Source: Syngnathus acus (Eukaryota; Chordata; Actinopteri; Syngnathiformes; Syngnathidae). Taken from it: a DNA stretch of 64,000 bases. A program made the translations under genes and the position numbers. How positions within the stretch are numbered: position 1 is the first letter of the stretch; each line of letters opens with the position of its first letter. The notes below the pieces were generated by a model. That model ran no database searches. It had not been told where the DNA came from and was given only the letters and a program-made list of their open reading frames with translations. The DNA lies in NCBI RefSeq assembly GCF_901709675.1, contig NC_051095.1, positions 17,036,456 through 17,100,455 of the forward strand, read 5' to 3'. This document shows positions 50,101-60,752 of the stretch, piece after piece.

Positions 50101-51130
50101 CTTTATCTTGCACGTTGTAACAGGATGTGATACAATTCAGTTGAGATCAGTGAGAAAACATGATTCTACACTGTATGCTTTATTGTAGGGGAGAAACACC
50201 AGTGCAAAGCTACATGAAATAAACTTAGACGTGTTCTTGCTTCTTGGTCATTTTTAACTGTGACTCTTCAATACAGATCAAAAGAGTTTCTCTGAGGAAC
50301 TGGCTCAATGATATTGATCAGCCAAACGTTGGGTTGTTCCAGATTAATATAAATGCTGAAATACACAAAAGTCAAAACGTGTTGATGATAATGGCCAGAG
50401 AGGGAAGAATAGTATATGTATTGATAGCATACAGATGCAGATGTGGTTGATAGGCACCACGTTACAACAGACTTTGGAGTCTCGAATACCATCGAGCCAA
50501 CCGTCAAGAGGAGTTAAAAAGATGTTTACTTTCAAACAGGAATAGGCAGTAATTTTAATATGAATTTGAATCCTAACACGTTCATCATGCAAGGATACAA
50601 GTATGGTTACAAAAGTGTCTTGCATGAAATAATTTTTCAAAGATTGACAATGAAAAGTGCTCCTTCTCTCAATTCTTACTTGCTGTATTTGTTTGTCAGA
50701 TTCTTGCCAACAGTAGTTAAATGTGAAGTTTGTGTTTTATCGTCTAATTATAAATTATGGGTGAAGAAAATAATAATGATGTCCAAGATGAGACTTAATT
50801 TATTGTTTTGTTCCATCATGGTGAATTACTTGCGATTTGTTGCTTTATGTAGCGTTTTTTTTTACACTTTATTCTGTGCTCTCAAACGCTTTCTCAAAAA
50901 GTCTGTAAAATTGTTTATGTCGGGTTGCTCGATAGTTTTTCTCACAAAATGCCACACACAACTAAGACTTAAGAGATCTTCCTTTGAGTGTAAAACAGTT
51001 TTCACACAGCAAATGTATGAGAAATCTTCACCTATCATGACGTTTCGACACATTTAATGTCTATATATACATATAAAGACGCAATACGAAAGGCGAGACA
51101 ATTAGAAGACACATTTTTGTGCAACCAGAT
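47113..51130. other. Intergenic DNA, no gene recognised
   Basis: About 4 kb with only short open frames that do not resemble known proteins. A TG/TGCG tract lies at about 49973-50000. I cannot exclude non-coding RNA or conserved elements. Confidence 0.4.
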
Positions 51131-51134
51131 GTAC

Positions 51135-51140
51135 TTTAAT
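51135..51140 (-). terminator. mif: Candidate poly(A) signal ATTAAA for mif
   Basis: ATTAAA on the - strand about 155 bp after the mif stop codon. Confidence 0.45.
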
Positions 51141-51293
51141 GTAGAGAGAAAAGATAAATGAAAAGCTCTACTGACTAAACAAATGCTATAAGATCAATCA
51201 TCAGGCTCTTCTTTGAGTGTTAATTTGGCTTCTTGGGAAATTTTAACTACGACAACTCGAACGATATTTTCGTTGAGAAGCTCAACCTCCATC

Positions 51294-52604
51294 TCAGCCA
51301 AAGGTAGAGTTGTTTGTGGCCACATTGCTCGCATCCATGTCCACAAAATTGATATAAATCCTGAAATAGACAAAAAGAGAGATAGTGGACGGACTGTAAA
51401 TGGTGAGAACAATTGTGTTAAAATGTTAGTGACCATCTTATCTCATGATAATAGATGGATAGCATACTGTACCTGTCAGGAGATACACCCAGGTGTTTGT
51501 TGAGAAGTCCACACAGTAGCTTAGAGTACTGCTTGTTATAAGCAGAGCCGATCTTCCCAATGCTGTGGAGGGAGCAGAGTGCACACGGGTCTCCCTTCCC
51601 ACCAAACATCATCATTTGCCCCGGGTTGATATGCACAGCAATATACTGATGCATACAAAAAAAAAAAAAAGACAAAATAAATGGGTGGATCATTCAATTA
51701 ATATCACACACAAGGTTATCTATTAGTACCCCCCCTCCCAAAAAATGCATTTTGTTTTAGTTCAGGGGCCACTTTCACAAAGATTTTGTATCAAACAGGC
51801 CAGTTCACTACAGCCGTTGCTGAATAAGCTACAAATAACAACTATTCGAAATGATGGCTTTTGCTTTAGTGAAAATATTTACAAGTAAATTCTGAATATA
51901 TTCATTTTGAAATTTTCAGTGTCTTAAAACAAATTATTTCTACAGTATGGAATTATCTTCACATAAACATTATGTTTGTGACATCCAGTGGACAAAAATG
52001 GTAACAGGCACTTCAAAATAATACATTAAAAATGCAGTTAACGTGTTCCCTTATGTTATTATTTGCAAAAATCATCCCAACCGGCTGGATTGAATCCTTA
52101 ACGTGCAGTGTATGGGCCGTGGGCCGTAGGTTTGACACCACTGGGAAAAAGCGAACGACACAACTCAGCATAAATGACATCAAGTAAAATGCTCCGACCA
52201 TGGGGATACTGCCAAATCATCTTGTCCGTCACATTTTTCTGTATTTTTAATGAAGAGATATATATAACCTTAAGCCACGGTATTAAACAAGACATTGTGT
52301 AGTTTCTGAAAATGAAGATGAGCTGAATTCAACACACCACCGTCATTCAAAAGAATACACTAACACGGAAACTTCTACATGTTTATCCTTACATGTCCTG
52401 TATAATATATGATAGACATATCTGCAAATAACTCTGAAACAAGTCAGAAAGCCAGGTGACGCACAGTAACAGGACGAATGCGTGTCGCTGTCATACCTGT
52501 GCAGGCTTGCCCATAGCTTTAGCCAGCTCCTCGGTAACTTCTGACAGCAGGGCCTGCGGCACGCTGTCTTGAGCCACGTTGGTGTTAACTACAAACATCG
52601 GCAT
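51294..52604 (-). CDS. mif: Macrophage migration inhibitory factor, complete, three exons
   Basis: MIF is a small secreted cytokine with keto-enol tautomerase activity that acts as a trimer. Coding exons in transcript order are 52604-52497 (108 nt), 51645-51473 (173 nt) and 51360-51294 (67 nt), the same lengths I recall for the human gene. All splice sites are AG/GT and the joined frame gives 115 residues, the usual MIF length. After the initiator Met comes the catalytic Pro ([10 protein letters not shown]); the active-site Lys lies in AMGKPAQ. The CALC motif (the CXXC of the thiol-oxidoreductase activity) is followed by SLHSIGKIG and YSKLLCGLL. The end is [13 protein letters not shown]. There is no signal peptide, as expected, since MIF leaves the cell by a non-classical route. 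The first intron (851 bp) carries a transposon remnant. The related gene ddt is excluded by the [13 protein letters not shown] segment. Confidence 0.97.
51765..52143. mobile_element. Possible hAT-type remnant in mif intron 1
   Basis: 'ttcaggggccactttcac' near 51773 and a right end 'gggccgtaggtttgacaccactg' (52120-52143) have the form of the 'caggggtgtcaaac...ggccc' ends common in fish hAT elements. The copy is degraded and I see no clean target duplication. Confidence 0.35.
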
Positions 52605-53430
52605 GGTTTCCACACGAACAGTCTTCGGTTCTTTCAAAAGACAAATTGCAACTCTCTGACTGGAAGAATACCCCGAGCTCCGGAAGCAGCGAGCGATGGA
52701 GTCATAGACCTATATACCAAGATGTTGCATCTTGTGGGTTGGCCCCTTGCTGCAATACGTCAGCGCATCTGCCATATTTAAGGTGACAGAACTGCCCGTA
52801 ATCTTGTTATTAAATGCACTGAACCCATTCAATAAACAAACTCAATACATTGGGGAAATAGGTAGGCACATAAACAATGTCACTTTTCAATGAGTATACA
52901 TGTTTACAATGAACTCCCAGCACATTCACAATTTTGCGAATACATCTAAACTATCGTGCATTATTGTCTGTTTTTGTGCTCAGACCAAAACCTTGTTAAA
53001 TGTAAAAGTTTTGCTTTGTCACCATTTTGTGCCATTTTAGGGACAAGGACCTCTGTTGAAGTAAGGGGAGGAGCTATATTCAGTCAGGCCGTAGCCTTGT
53101 CAAATAGGAAAAAAGCGATTTGCCGCCATCTTATGGCAGCTATAGGCAACCACACCTTAGAGGTTTAGGGAACTGATCCGCAACTATAAATGTATATCAC
53201 TCACTGCTGCTGGGATAATGAATATTTTAATGAGTAATGTACCAATAATAATTATATCGATCAACAGCAAATTTCAATCAGCGATGGCTTTATTTGTCCC
53301 TATATTTATTTTTGAGTAAAAAAAAGTTTACATTTTTGTAGCGCATCAGGTTTTTTAGGTTTTAGTTTTTTTCTTTAAAGCTAGTGCGGTATGGACTTTA
53401 CCACCTGTACCCTTAAGTCATAATATCTCA
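52605..53430. other. mif upstream region and intergenic DNA
   Basis: Holds the presumed mif promoter directly above 52604, without a TATA box I can place. The rest is unassigned AT-rich sequence. Confidence 0.35.
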
Positions 53431-53479
53431 ATAAATATGGTACTATGTAACATAGATTATTTTTATGCTATTATGAAAA

Positions 53480-53567
53480 CATGGGGACTAAGCGGTTCAG
53501 AAAATGGATGGATGGATGGATGGATGGATGGATGGATGGATGGATGGATGGATGGATGGATGGATGA
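53480..53567 (+). repeat. SINE 3' end grown into a GGAT microsatellite
   Basis: 'gactaagcggttcagaaaatggatggatgg' has the word order of the SINE 3' tail in fish and then expands into about 14 GGAT units (53509-53565). Confidence 0.7.
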
Positions 53568-53575
53568 AAACATTA

Positions 53576-53800
53576 GGCAGCACGGTGACGGACTGGTTAG
53601 CACGTCTGCCTCACAGTTCAGAGGGTGCAGGTTTGATTCCACCTCCTCTGTGTGGAGTTTGCATGTTCTCCCCGTGCCCGTGTGGATTTTCTCCGGGCGC
53701 TCCAGTTTCCTCCCACAACCCAAAAACATGCAGGGTGGGTTGATTGAGCACTCCAAATTGTTTTCGACAAAGTCAACAATTCTTGTTGCCAAAATGAGGC
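53576..53800 (+). repeat. tRNA-headed fish SINE, forward orientation
   Basis: Head 'ggcagcacggtgacggactg', A-box-like 'tggttagcacg', 'cctcacagttcagagg' and B-box-like 'ggtttgattcc' (ends 53640), then 'gtggagtttgcatgttctcc' and 'cagtttcctcccacaa'. Same family as 15071-15358 and 18146-18210. Confidence 0.8.
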
Positions 53801-53929
53801 AAAGTGTACAAAGACAATAAAAAGTAATTGTTCAGTATGGCGGTTTTACTCTCATGATATATGGCTTTGCTGTCGATGTTTGGTACATCTAGCAGTGAAT
53901 GAGTTAATCTTCTCTAATTGCTGCAGTTT

Positions 53930-54253
53930 GTCCCATCCAATAAGGCGTACAAATCGACGTTGACGATTCCCAGTCAAATGTTTCCGTGCTCATAGCGCGA
54001 CTGCTCTTGTCTGCATGGCAATGACGTCACTGAGCACGCGCAGTGTGCCCACTCCCCAAGCATCATTAGACAGCGTTGAGGGAGTCGAGGGCGAAAACAG
54101 TCGCGGTGGGAAGCAGCGCTGAAGTTAGATGGCCCTTTCCTTTGTCGCCGTCTTCCTCTGCTTTCGAATTGGACTCGGCCTGTGTCGGAAACATTGAACC
54201 TAAGCGACCTCTTTGCGATTTACATGCATTCACCCAAAGCATCCAAACACACG
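53930..54253 (+). promoter_or_regulatory. Probable promoter and non-coding first exon of the zinc-finger gene
   Basis: A CpG-containing stretch in AT-rich surroundings, with a perfect palindromic CRE (TGACGTCA, 54022-54029). It is followed by a GC-rich leader that could be a first exon ending at a GTGCGT donor (54254). The first coding exon lies 0.9 kb downstream on the same strand. Start site and exon end are inferred. Confidence 0.5.
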
Positions 54254-55174
54254 GTGCGTATTTGAAGGCGAATTAGCCTGCTGGCTAATTGGACCCCCAC
54301 GTAACGTTACGTGGTGGTTGCACCTCCTCTGTTTGTTTTTGCATGATCCCACTCGAACACATGATGCTAATTTGCGATTTATACATATTTTGGGACATCG
54401 TAATAATCGATACTTGTGGTAGTAACAGCATGTTGTGTTGTGTCGTGTGTATTATAAGGCGAGAGAAGGAAAACTGCTCCAGCGTAAAAACTGTTCAAAT
54501 TTGCAGTACACAAAATCAGGTTTCATGGATTACAATTTGCAATTTGAAAAAAATGCTTAAAATTCCCGTACTCTGTATTGCCAAGATATCACAAGATAGC
54601 ATCAAATAGCATCAAATATCGCAAGATAGCATCAAAACCCCAGATAAAAATAGGTTCAAGTTAGAGTGTGGTGTGTTTATATTTTAATCTAGTGATTCAT
54701 AAACACAACCTTCCCACTACATTTTACATTTACGTGTTTGACTGTTTCTCCCATTGAGTAACTTGCTGAAAGGTGACGGACGATCACTCTCCTTATTTTC
54801 CCACCCATATTACAGAAACAGCGACATAACTGAAGTTTGCTTGTAATTAGGGCTGAACGATTTAGAGAAATAATGCGATCCCCGCTCAGGTACGAGTATG
54901 TTTTTTTGCAAGGTTCTCTTTCTATGAAATTTCCAACAACTTTTTAACTTATGAAACACTTCAGTCTTTTGAGAGTTCACTACTTAATGACATTTTAGAC
55001 TCACAAAACAAACCAACGAAGCCACAGCACTCATGAATCAAGGTACCACTGTGTTTTTGTTTTAGGTTGTAGTGAAGTACTTTTATGTTTTTGCCAATGT
55101 CTACTGTATTAATGTTACCAAGGTAACACATCTATTTTCATGTCTAGCTTCTGTTCAGACCCTTCCCTGCGGCA

Positions 55175-58100
55175 ATGGAGGAATCGGTGACCACGTTTGA
55201 GACGCATTTGACGGCGGTCATGGACGGCCTCATCCGGGCGTCCGTATGCGAGATCACCAAACTGTTCCAGGAGACGGTGGCAGACTACCTGGTGGAGCTT
55301 TCCCTCAACCGAAAGGAAAACGACGCTCTCAAGCTGCGCCTGAGGCTCACCGAGAACAAGTTGAGGACGGAACGCATGTACGGCGCCGGCTGGGCTGCGA
55401 GCCGCCGCAACGCCGGACCCGTGGTCGCGGAAGAAGGACGGCACAAACGGAAAGTTGAGAAGGAACGTAAGTGGAAGTGATGAGTTCCACGTGGGTGTCA
55501 GCTAAAGCTGAACGATTAATTGTATTTCCAATAGCGTTGTGAGTTGATCAAACACAATTTTCTCACTACAGGTGAGATGGCGGTTTGACTGGTCATACTG
55601 TATTGAGAGCGGAGCGGAGTTTGAGGGTTGGTGAGAGCGAGGGAGGGAGGGAGTTAGTGATAATAACGCTGAAGAAATCCATTTCTGTGTCAGCGACATA
55701 TGCTGCTGAGCCTTAGAATACAGTATATACGGTACACGTATACTGTAGTGTGATTTACAACAAAACTTGATGTTGATGATTGTCAGTAATTTCCCATTTT
55801 TAAAAAAGAAACACAACCTTTCCTCATCTTTTGAATTGATATTTTGTTTTTACTGAACTTAAAGTAATATTGTTCGTTATTCCGATACCTGTAATTGTAG
55901 TACTGTAGATGTCACAGTGCTTTATTTTTCCTTGATTTTAGTATCGCATAATGCATAACAGATCAGATTGTTTGTTGAAACATACATTATAAAAAGACAT
56001 TGAAAGAAAATCTCTAATTGAATTGCAATTTGGAGGGAAAGAAACAAATTGAATTGTTTTCCATAAATGTTCATCATTGTCATTCACGATTGTTAAAATT
56101 TGAGAAGCAGGGATCTTGCTGCATAAGAAGGCTTATACCGAGACACATCACTTGTTTTGTTGCAAACCATCTGGCTAGAGCTCATCCCTCCCTCCCAACC
56201 CCCTTCTCTTCATCTTGCTCCCTCTGCCTGCTCCTGTCCTCCCTTCACTCTGTGCTTTGCATTCTTCCTCTCTCCTTTTCCTCCTCCCTCCCTCCCTCCC
56301 CTCTTTTCTCTCCTGTGTGCTCTGACGCTCTTTTCTTCTCCTCCTCCCACTTTTCTCTCATTTTCTCTGTGGCTTGACAAACTATTCTTCACATCTTCCT
56401 CCTTCCCCGCCTCCGCCTCCCTCTGTTGTCTCCTGTGTGCATTGAGACACTAGTCTTCCCTCCTCCTCCTCTTCCTTCATCCTCCGCCTCCCTGTCCTCT
56501 GTGCTTTGACACTCTCTTCCACCCTCCTCCTCATGTTCCTTTGCCTCCTCCCTGTCCTCCACCTCCCCCCTTCTCTCTCCTCTGCTCTGACGCACTCTTC
56601 CTTTTTCCTTCCCTCCTCTGCCTCCTCCTCCATCTGTCCTCTACCTCCCCCTCCTCTCTCTTTGCTTTGAAGCTCTTCCTTCTTCCCTCCCGCCATGGCT
56701 CTTCTCCCTCCCCCACCTCCTTCACTTCCCTGGCCCCTCAGTCCTCCTCCCTTCCTGCCCGCCCCCGCCTCCTCCTGTGCGCTTTGCTTCTTTGTCACGT
56801 CTCTCACGCACTCCTCTTCCTCTCCTCATCCACCACAGCAATTAGGCGTACTCTCTCCGTCTCCTCCTCATGTACTTCCTGTCGTCCCCATCCCGTTTAC
56901 TCGTCACTCCAATTCTCTCATTTGCCTTCTAAGTGCTACACCCCCACACACCTTGTTTTCTCCTTCGTCCATCGCTCCTGGCCGTCCAATCATTTCCTCC
57001 CACTCACTCACCCTCCTCATCCTCACATTTCTCCGTCTACCCTGTCTTCATGAGTTCTTTTCTCCTCAGCAGGCAAGTCAAAGAAGGGCCCTGCAGCAGC
57101 CTATCGTAGAGGCTGGTCTGGAGGCATGTGGGAGGAAGGCGGAGGAGGCGCTATCGCTGGAGGAGGTGCAGCAGCATCAGCGGTGGTGGCAGCAGGACAA
57201 GGAGAGAAAGATTCCAAGCAGATGTACCTGGTCCAGCTCCCCAGGGGTGACGAGGATGAGGAAGGCATGGTGCGGGATGAGGAAGGGGAAGGCAGTCTCG
57301 GCTGTGAGGGGGAGGAGATGACCAGCATAAAAGAGGAGGTGAGGGATGAGGAGAAGAAAGTAGAGCAGCAACACTTCTTTGCATCTTCACACAAAATAAC
57401 AGGAGAGTTTTGTTTGTGGTTGGATCGCTGGAGCTGTGCTGACAAATGGAGGACCGGCGATTTGATTTCAGAATGTGAGCTCTCCATGTCACAGGAGCAC
57501 GGAGCGTCTCTGTCCACTTAAAAGGCCCACGCAGTGAAGCACCTGTGCAGTCATTCAAAGCATAATAATTCTTCTGTCTTACAGAAGAGCATCAACCAAC
57601 AAATTCTTCTCCTTTAGCTGTAGCCACACACCAAGTGATGCAATTGAATAATTCAGTACCTGCAGACCGTTTGGAACTTGATTGTCTGCGACTTGACACA
57701 TAATCGAAATTCCAGTTTGCATTTCATGATCTTTTGCAACAGCATTTATTCCTGGTCTACAGGAATAGCTGCTATATTGTGGAACAATGCCGTGAGCACA
57801 CTTATGTATATAGTAGCTTCTGCCGGCCAAAGCTCACACCAAGACACTCACGCAACCGCACACAATCGGCGTCTCCTTCACTACTTTACTGGAGTTCATG
57901 AAGTTTTAAATGGTCTCTATTGTGGATTTTTATCTACTGCGCACGGAATTTTACTCAAACCATAATTACACAACGATGTGTGTTGCTGAGCAAAAGCAAC
58001 CTTAATGAAAGCAAATGCTTCTCTATTTAATTTTGCTTGGAAAATTGCTCACTATCCCCTGTGCTTCTCCATTCAGTTTACCCAGAACGAGGGATATCAG

Positions 58101-59986
58101 CCAGCTTCTCTCAGGATGATCAAGGAGGCTCTGAAGATGGATCGGCCAAACCACAACTTCCGGGATATTTCCAGAGCTCAAAGTGAAGGTAACAAGCCCC
58201 AGTGTATACTTATTACTGACTAATAGAAGACAAAATACATGGACCCACAACAACATTTGGTCTACTTGCTCAATAAACACTTGAACCTAGAATTTACATC
58301 CTTTGATTCCATTCGACTTTCTAACGCAGTTTGGTCATGGACCTCAATTGTTTTTGTTGTGAATACATTTTCAAGTAGTATTTTAAATGGATGCTATAAG
58401 GACCGTATGAAGCTAAATGACCCTAACCTTAGCGCTAGTGATTTGATGAATTTCCGTTTGATAATAAGAAGTCAGGCTGTTTCTCTACATTGCTGAACCT
58501 CTCCCATAATTCATAAATATTATCAAATATATTCCTATATTACACATTATTATTATTATTGTTGTTAAAAACCTGATGTACCAGCTGTAGTGGACAAAAA
58601 CTAAGGCAGATTTGGCGAAATATTGAAAATTATACTTATATCTCTTATTAGAAATTTTAGGAAAAAAATAGTTCCGTGCATGAATTGTGGTACAAAAAGT
58701 GTATACACTACTGATGAAAAGTTAAGCATCATGGACTTTAGGGTGAAATTTCAGGAGGGACTTAAAATGCACTCTTTTGAACTTAACTGGCAAACTGGTT
58801 AATGCTTCACTACTTTTTCTAAAACTTGGTGTTCTCTCCCTAGGAGCTGAATGTCAAGATTCAAAACTGGTGTTGAGTATTATATATTGTGCAAATGGCC
58901 AGAGTGTTGTGGCTTGGTCACTGTATTTGGTGTTCACTCTTCACATGCATCTCCTTGGCAGATTATCCCTTGAGCCTCACATCTGCCAAGAAAGAGGACA
59001 ATGACTGGGACATGGGCACGGTGGAGCCATCGGAGGGCGGTATGACTGTGGACGAGCTGAGGGGCCTGGAGTCTGCACTGAGGGCCGAGCGAGGTCGCGA
59101 GCAGGCCGCTATGACGGCCTCCCAGCCCGCAGGCCCCACGTCGGAGGTGGCGTTAGGGACCAAGCTCGGCTTGCCTGCCAAGTACATCGGACTGGACGGC
59201 ATGGAGCAGGACGGAGATGCGGCGCCACAGCCGCCCACGCTGCAGCGAGAGGACCAGTTAGGCAGAGGCCGGGCGAAGGACCGCGTGAAGGGCCACATGA
59301 GGCCAGGGTCGCTCGGGTCAGGCAGAGTCAGGAAGATGCGAGAAAGCGATTTGGCACTGAACGGAGAGGATGGAGCGGAGCAAGGGGAATCTGAGCGCCT
59401 GCAGCCGTCTGCAGCAGGAAGCGCGGGCGAGAGCGGCGGCGAAGAGGACGCCGCCCCCGACCTGCTTCACTTCTGCCCTCAGTGTGGGGGCGGCTTCACT
59501 ACAGAAGCTGAGATGGAGGAGCACCCCTGCCCGCTAGGCGGCGCCCATTTACAGAACAGTGTCGGTGAGGAGAACGTTTTCCCTTGTGCCCACTGTGGAA
59601 ATACATTCAGCCACGCGTGGGCGCTCAAGAACCACGAGTGCGCCTGTGCTGCCGAGAGGCCTCACTGTTGCGAGATCTGCGGTAAGCGCTTCACGCACTC
59701 TCGTTCCCTAGAGCGACATCATCTGGTGCACACGGGTGAGAGGCCGCACCAGTGCCCGTTGTGCGGGCGAAGCTTCAGCCGCCTCGGGAACCTGGAGCGC
59801 CACCAGAGGATCCACACGGGCGAACGTCCTTACGGATGCGAGGCGTGCGGCAAGCGCTTCAGTCGAGTGGAGTACTTAAAGAGACACCAGCTGATTCACA
59901 ACGGCGAGAAGGCTTCAATGCAGTGCTCTGCCTGTGGCGTGAACTTCTGTGATGTGGAGCAGCTGAAAAGCCATCAGTGTTTTTGA
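55175..59986 (+). CDS. C2H2 zinc-finger protein, four coding exons
   Basis: Probable nuclear DNA-binding protein. Coding exons are 55175-55466, 57070-57338, 58077-58188 and 58962-59986. All junctions are GT/AG and in phase (phases 1, 0, 1), giving 565 residues. Residues 1-97 form a helical, probably coiled-coil head ([20 protein letters not shown], then [20 protein letters not shown]), the amino terminus found on many fish C2H2 proteins. A Gly/Ala and acidic linker follows ([16 protein letters not shown]). Exon 4 ends in fingers: a degenerate one (FCPQCGGGF), one with a C2HC pattern ([10 protein letters not shown]...HECAC), three canonical fingers joined by HTGER(P)H/Y linkers ([24 protein letters not shown]), and a last degenerate one (CSACGVNF...HQC). 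No KRAB or BTB domain is visible. Exon 2 starts at a CAGCAG tandem acceptor. No specific orthologue recognised. Confidence 0.9.
56170..57060 (+). repeat. CT-rich polypyrimidine tract with decayed tandem repeats
   Basis: Nearly 900 bp of CTCC/TTCC-rich sequence in intron 2 of the zinc-finger gene. Words such as 'ctgtgctttgacactctctt', 'tgctctgacgcactcttcc' and 'tgcgctttgcttctttgtca' recur every 60-100 bp, suggesting an old minisatellite. It runs up to the acceptor of exon 3. Confidence 0.8.
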
Positions 59987-60285
59987 AAAAGAGTTATGTG
60001 GAAGAAGCAGCTTTTTAACTGAATGTGGTAGCATTTAGTTGACTAACGTGTGTTTCTCAGTGGTTTGCGGTTCTTCAAGTCTGACGAGAACTTAAGCAGC
60101 TATAAGCTAGTTAGCAAGCTATCATTTCAACCGAAGCTATTCGTATTTGTATAAAGCCTGTACGTATTTATTAAAACAAAATGTACATTTATATGTTTGT
60201 ATTGACACTTGGAAGAGGTCAGTGTTTTTCTCCACTTTAGAGGAATGGCTGTATTTTGTACATTTGTCTATGGTCGGCATTGAGA

Positions 60286-60291
60286 AATAAA
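60286..60291 (+). terminator. Poly(A) signal AATAAA of the zinc-finger gene
   Basis: Canonical hexamer 300 bp after the stop codon, followed by 'cacttcagtccgtcagaaca'. Confidence 0.75.
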
Positions 60292-60334
60292 CACTTCAGT
60301 CCGTCAGAACACACTTCTCATGTAAAAGTTTTTT

Positions 60335-60475
60335 TTTTTTTTTTATAGCTGGATTAACACCTTGGACTGGTCGCCTCTTAACACAGGGCAAATAGAGCCA
60401 ACCATTCACACCCTCAGAGTGGGTACTGAACCTGAACTGCCTGCATGGAAGTCAGGCGAGTGAACTAACAGTCAC
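60335..60475 (-). repeat. Degraded dispersed repeat, SINE-like
   Basis: 'cttggactggtcgcctctta', 'agagccaaccattcacaccc' and 'actgcctgcatggaagtcag' resemble the reverse-strand body of fish SINE-type repeats. It follows a poly-T run at 60329-60345. Confidence 0.45.
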
Positions 60476-60623
60476 CTTAAGTAAATGCTGTAAAACAGTA
60501 TGAATGATTGAACATGTTAAGATTTGACATGAGAGGGTGCTTAACGTGGAGTTGCCATTGAAAATGATTGGGATAAAATAGGAATGTGGGGGAGGAACAG
60601 ATGTTGTTTCTTTGCAGTTTAGA

Positions 60624-60629
60624 TTTATT
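60624..60629 (-). terminator. Candidate poly(A) signal for the endonuclease-like gene
   Basis: AATAAA on the - strand, about 125 bp after the stop codon at 60753. Confidence 0.55.
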
Positions 60630-60752
60630 GTAAGATCAATAGCAGTCAGATATTACTTTCAGAATTACATTGCAATGATTGCAATTCAGAACAAAATGAT
60701 TATGTTGATTAAAGACAGTGATCATAGACCTGGTCGTTTGCAGTATGCATAG

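Noticed and set aside
56382-56807. Glu/Gly/Arg-rich frame of 141 codons on the - strand
   Set aside because: Low-complexity translation of the purine strand of the intronic CT tract.
57339-57521. Continuation of zinc-finger exon 2 past its donor to a stop (ends GASLST)
   Set aside because: Splicing at GTGAGG joins in phase to an exon with good sequence character. The extension would lose all fingers and looks like intron, though a truncated isoform is possible.
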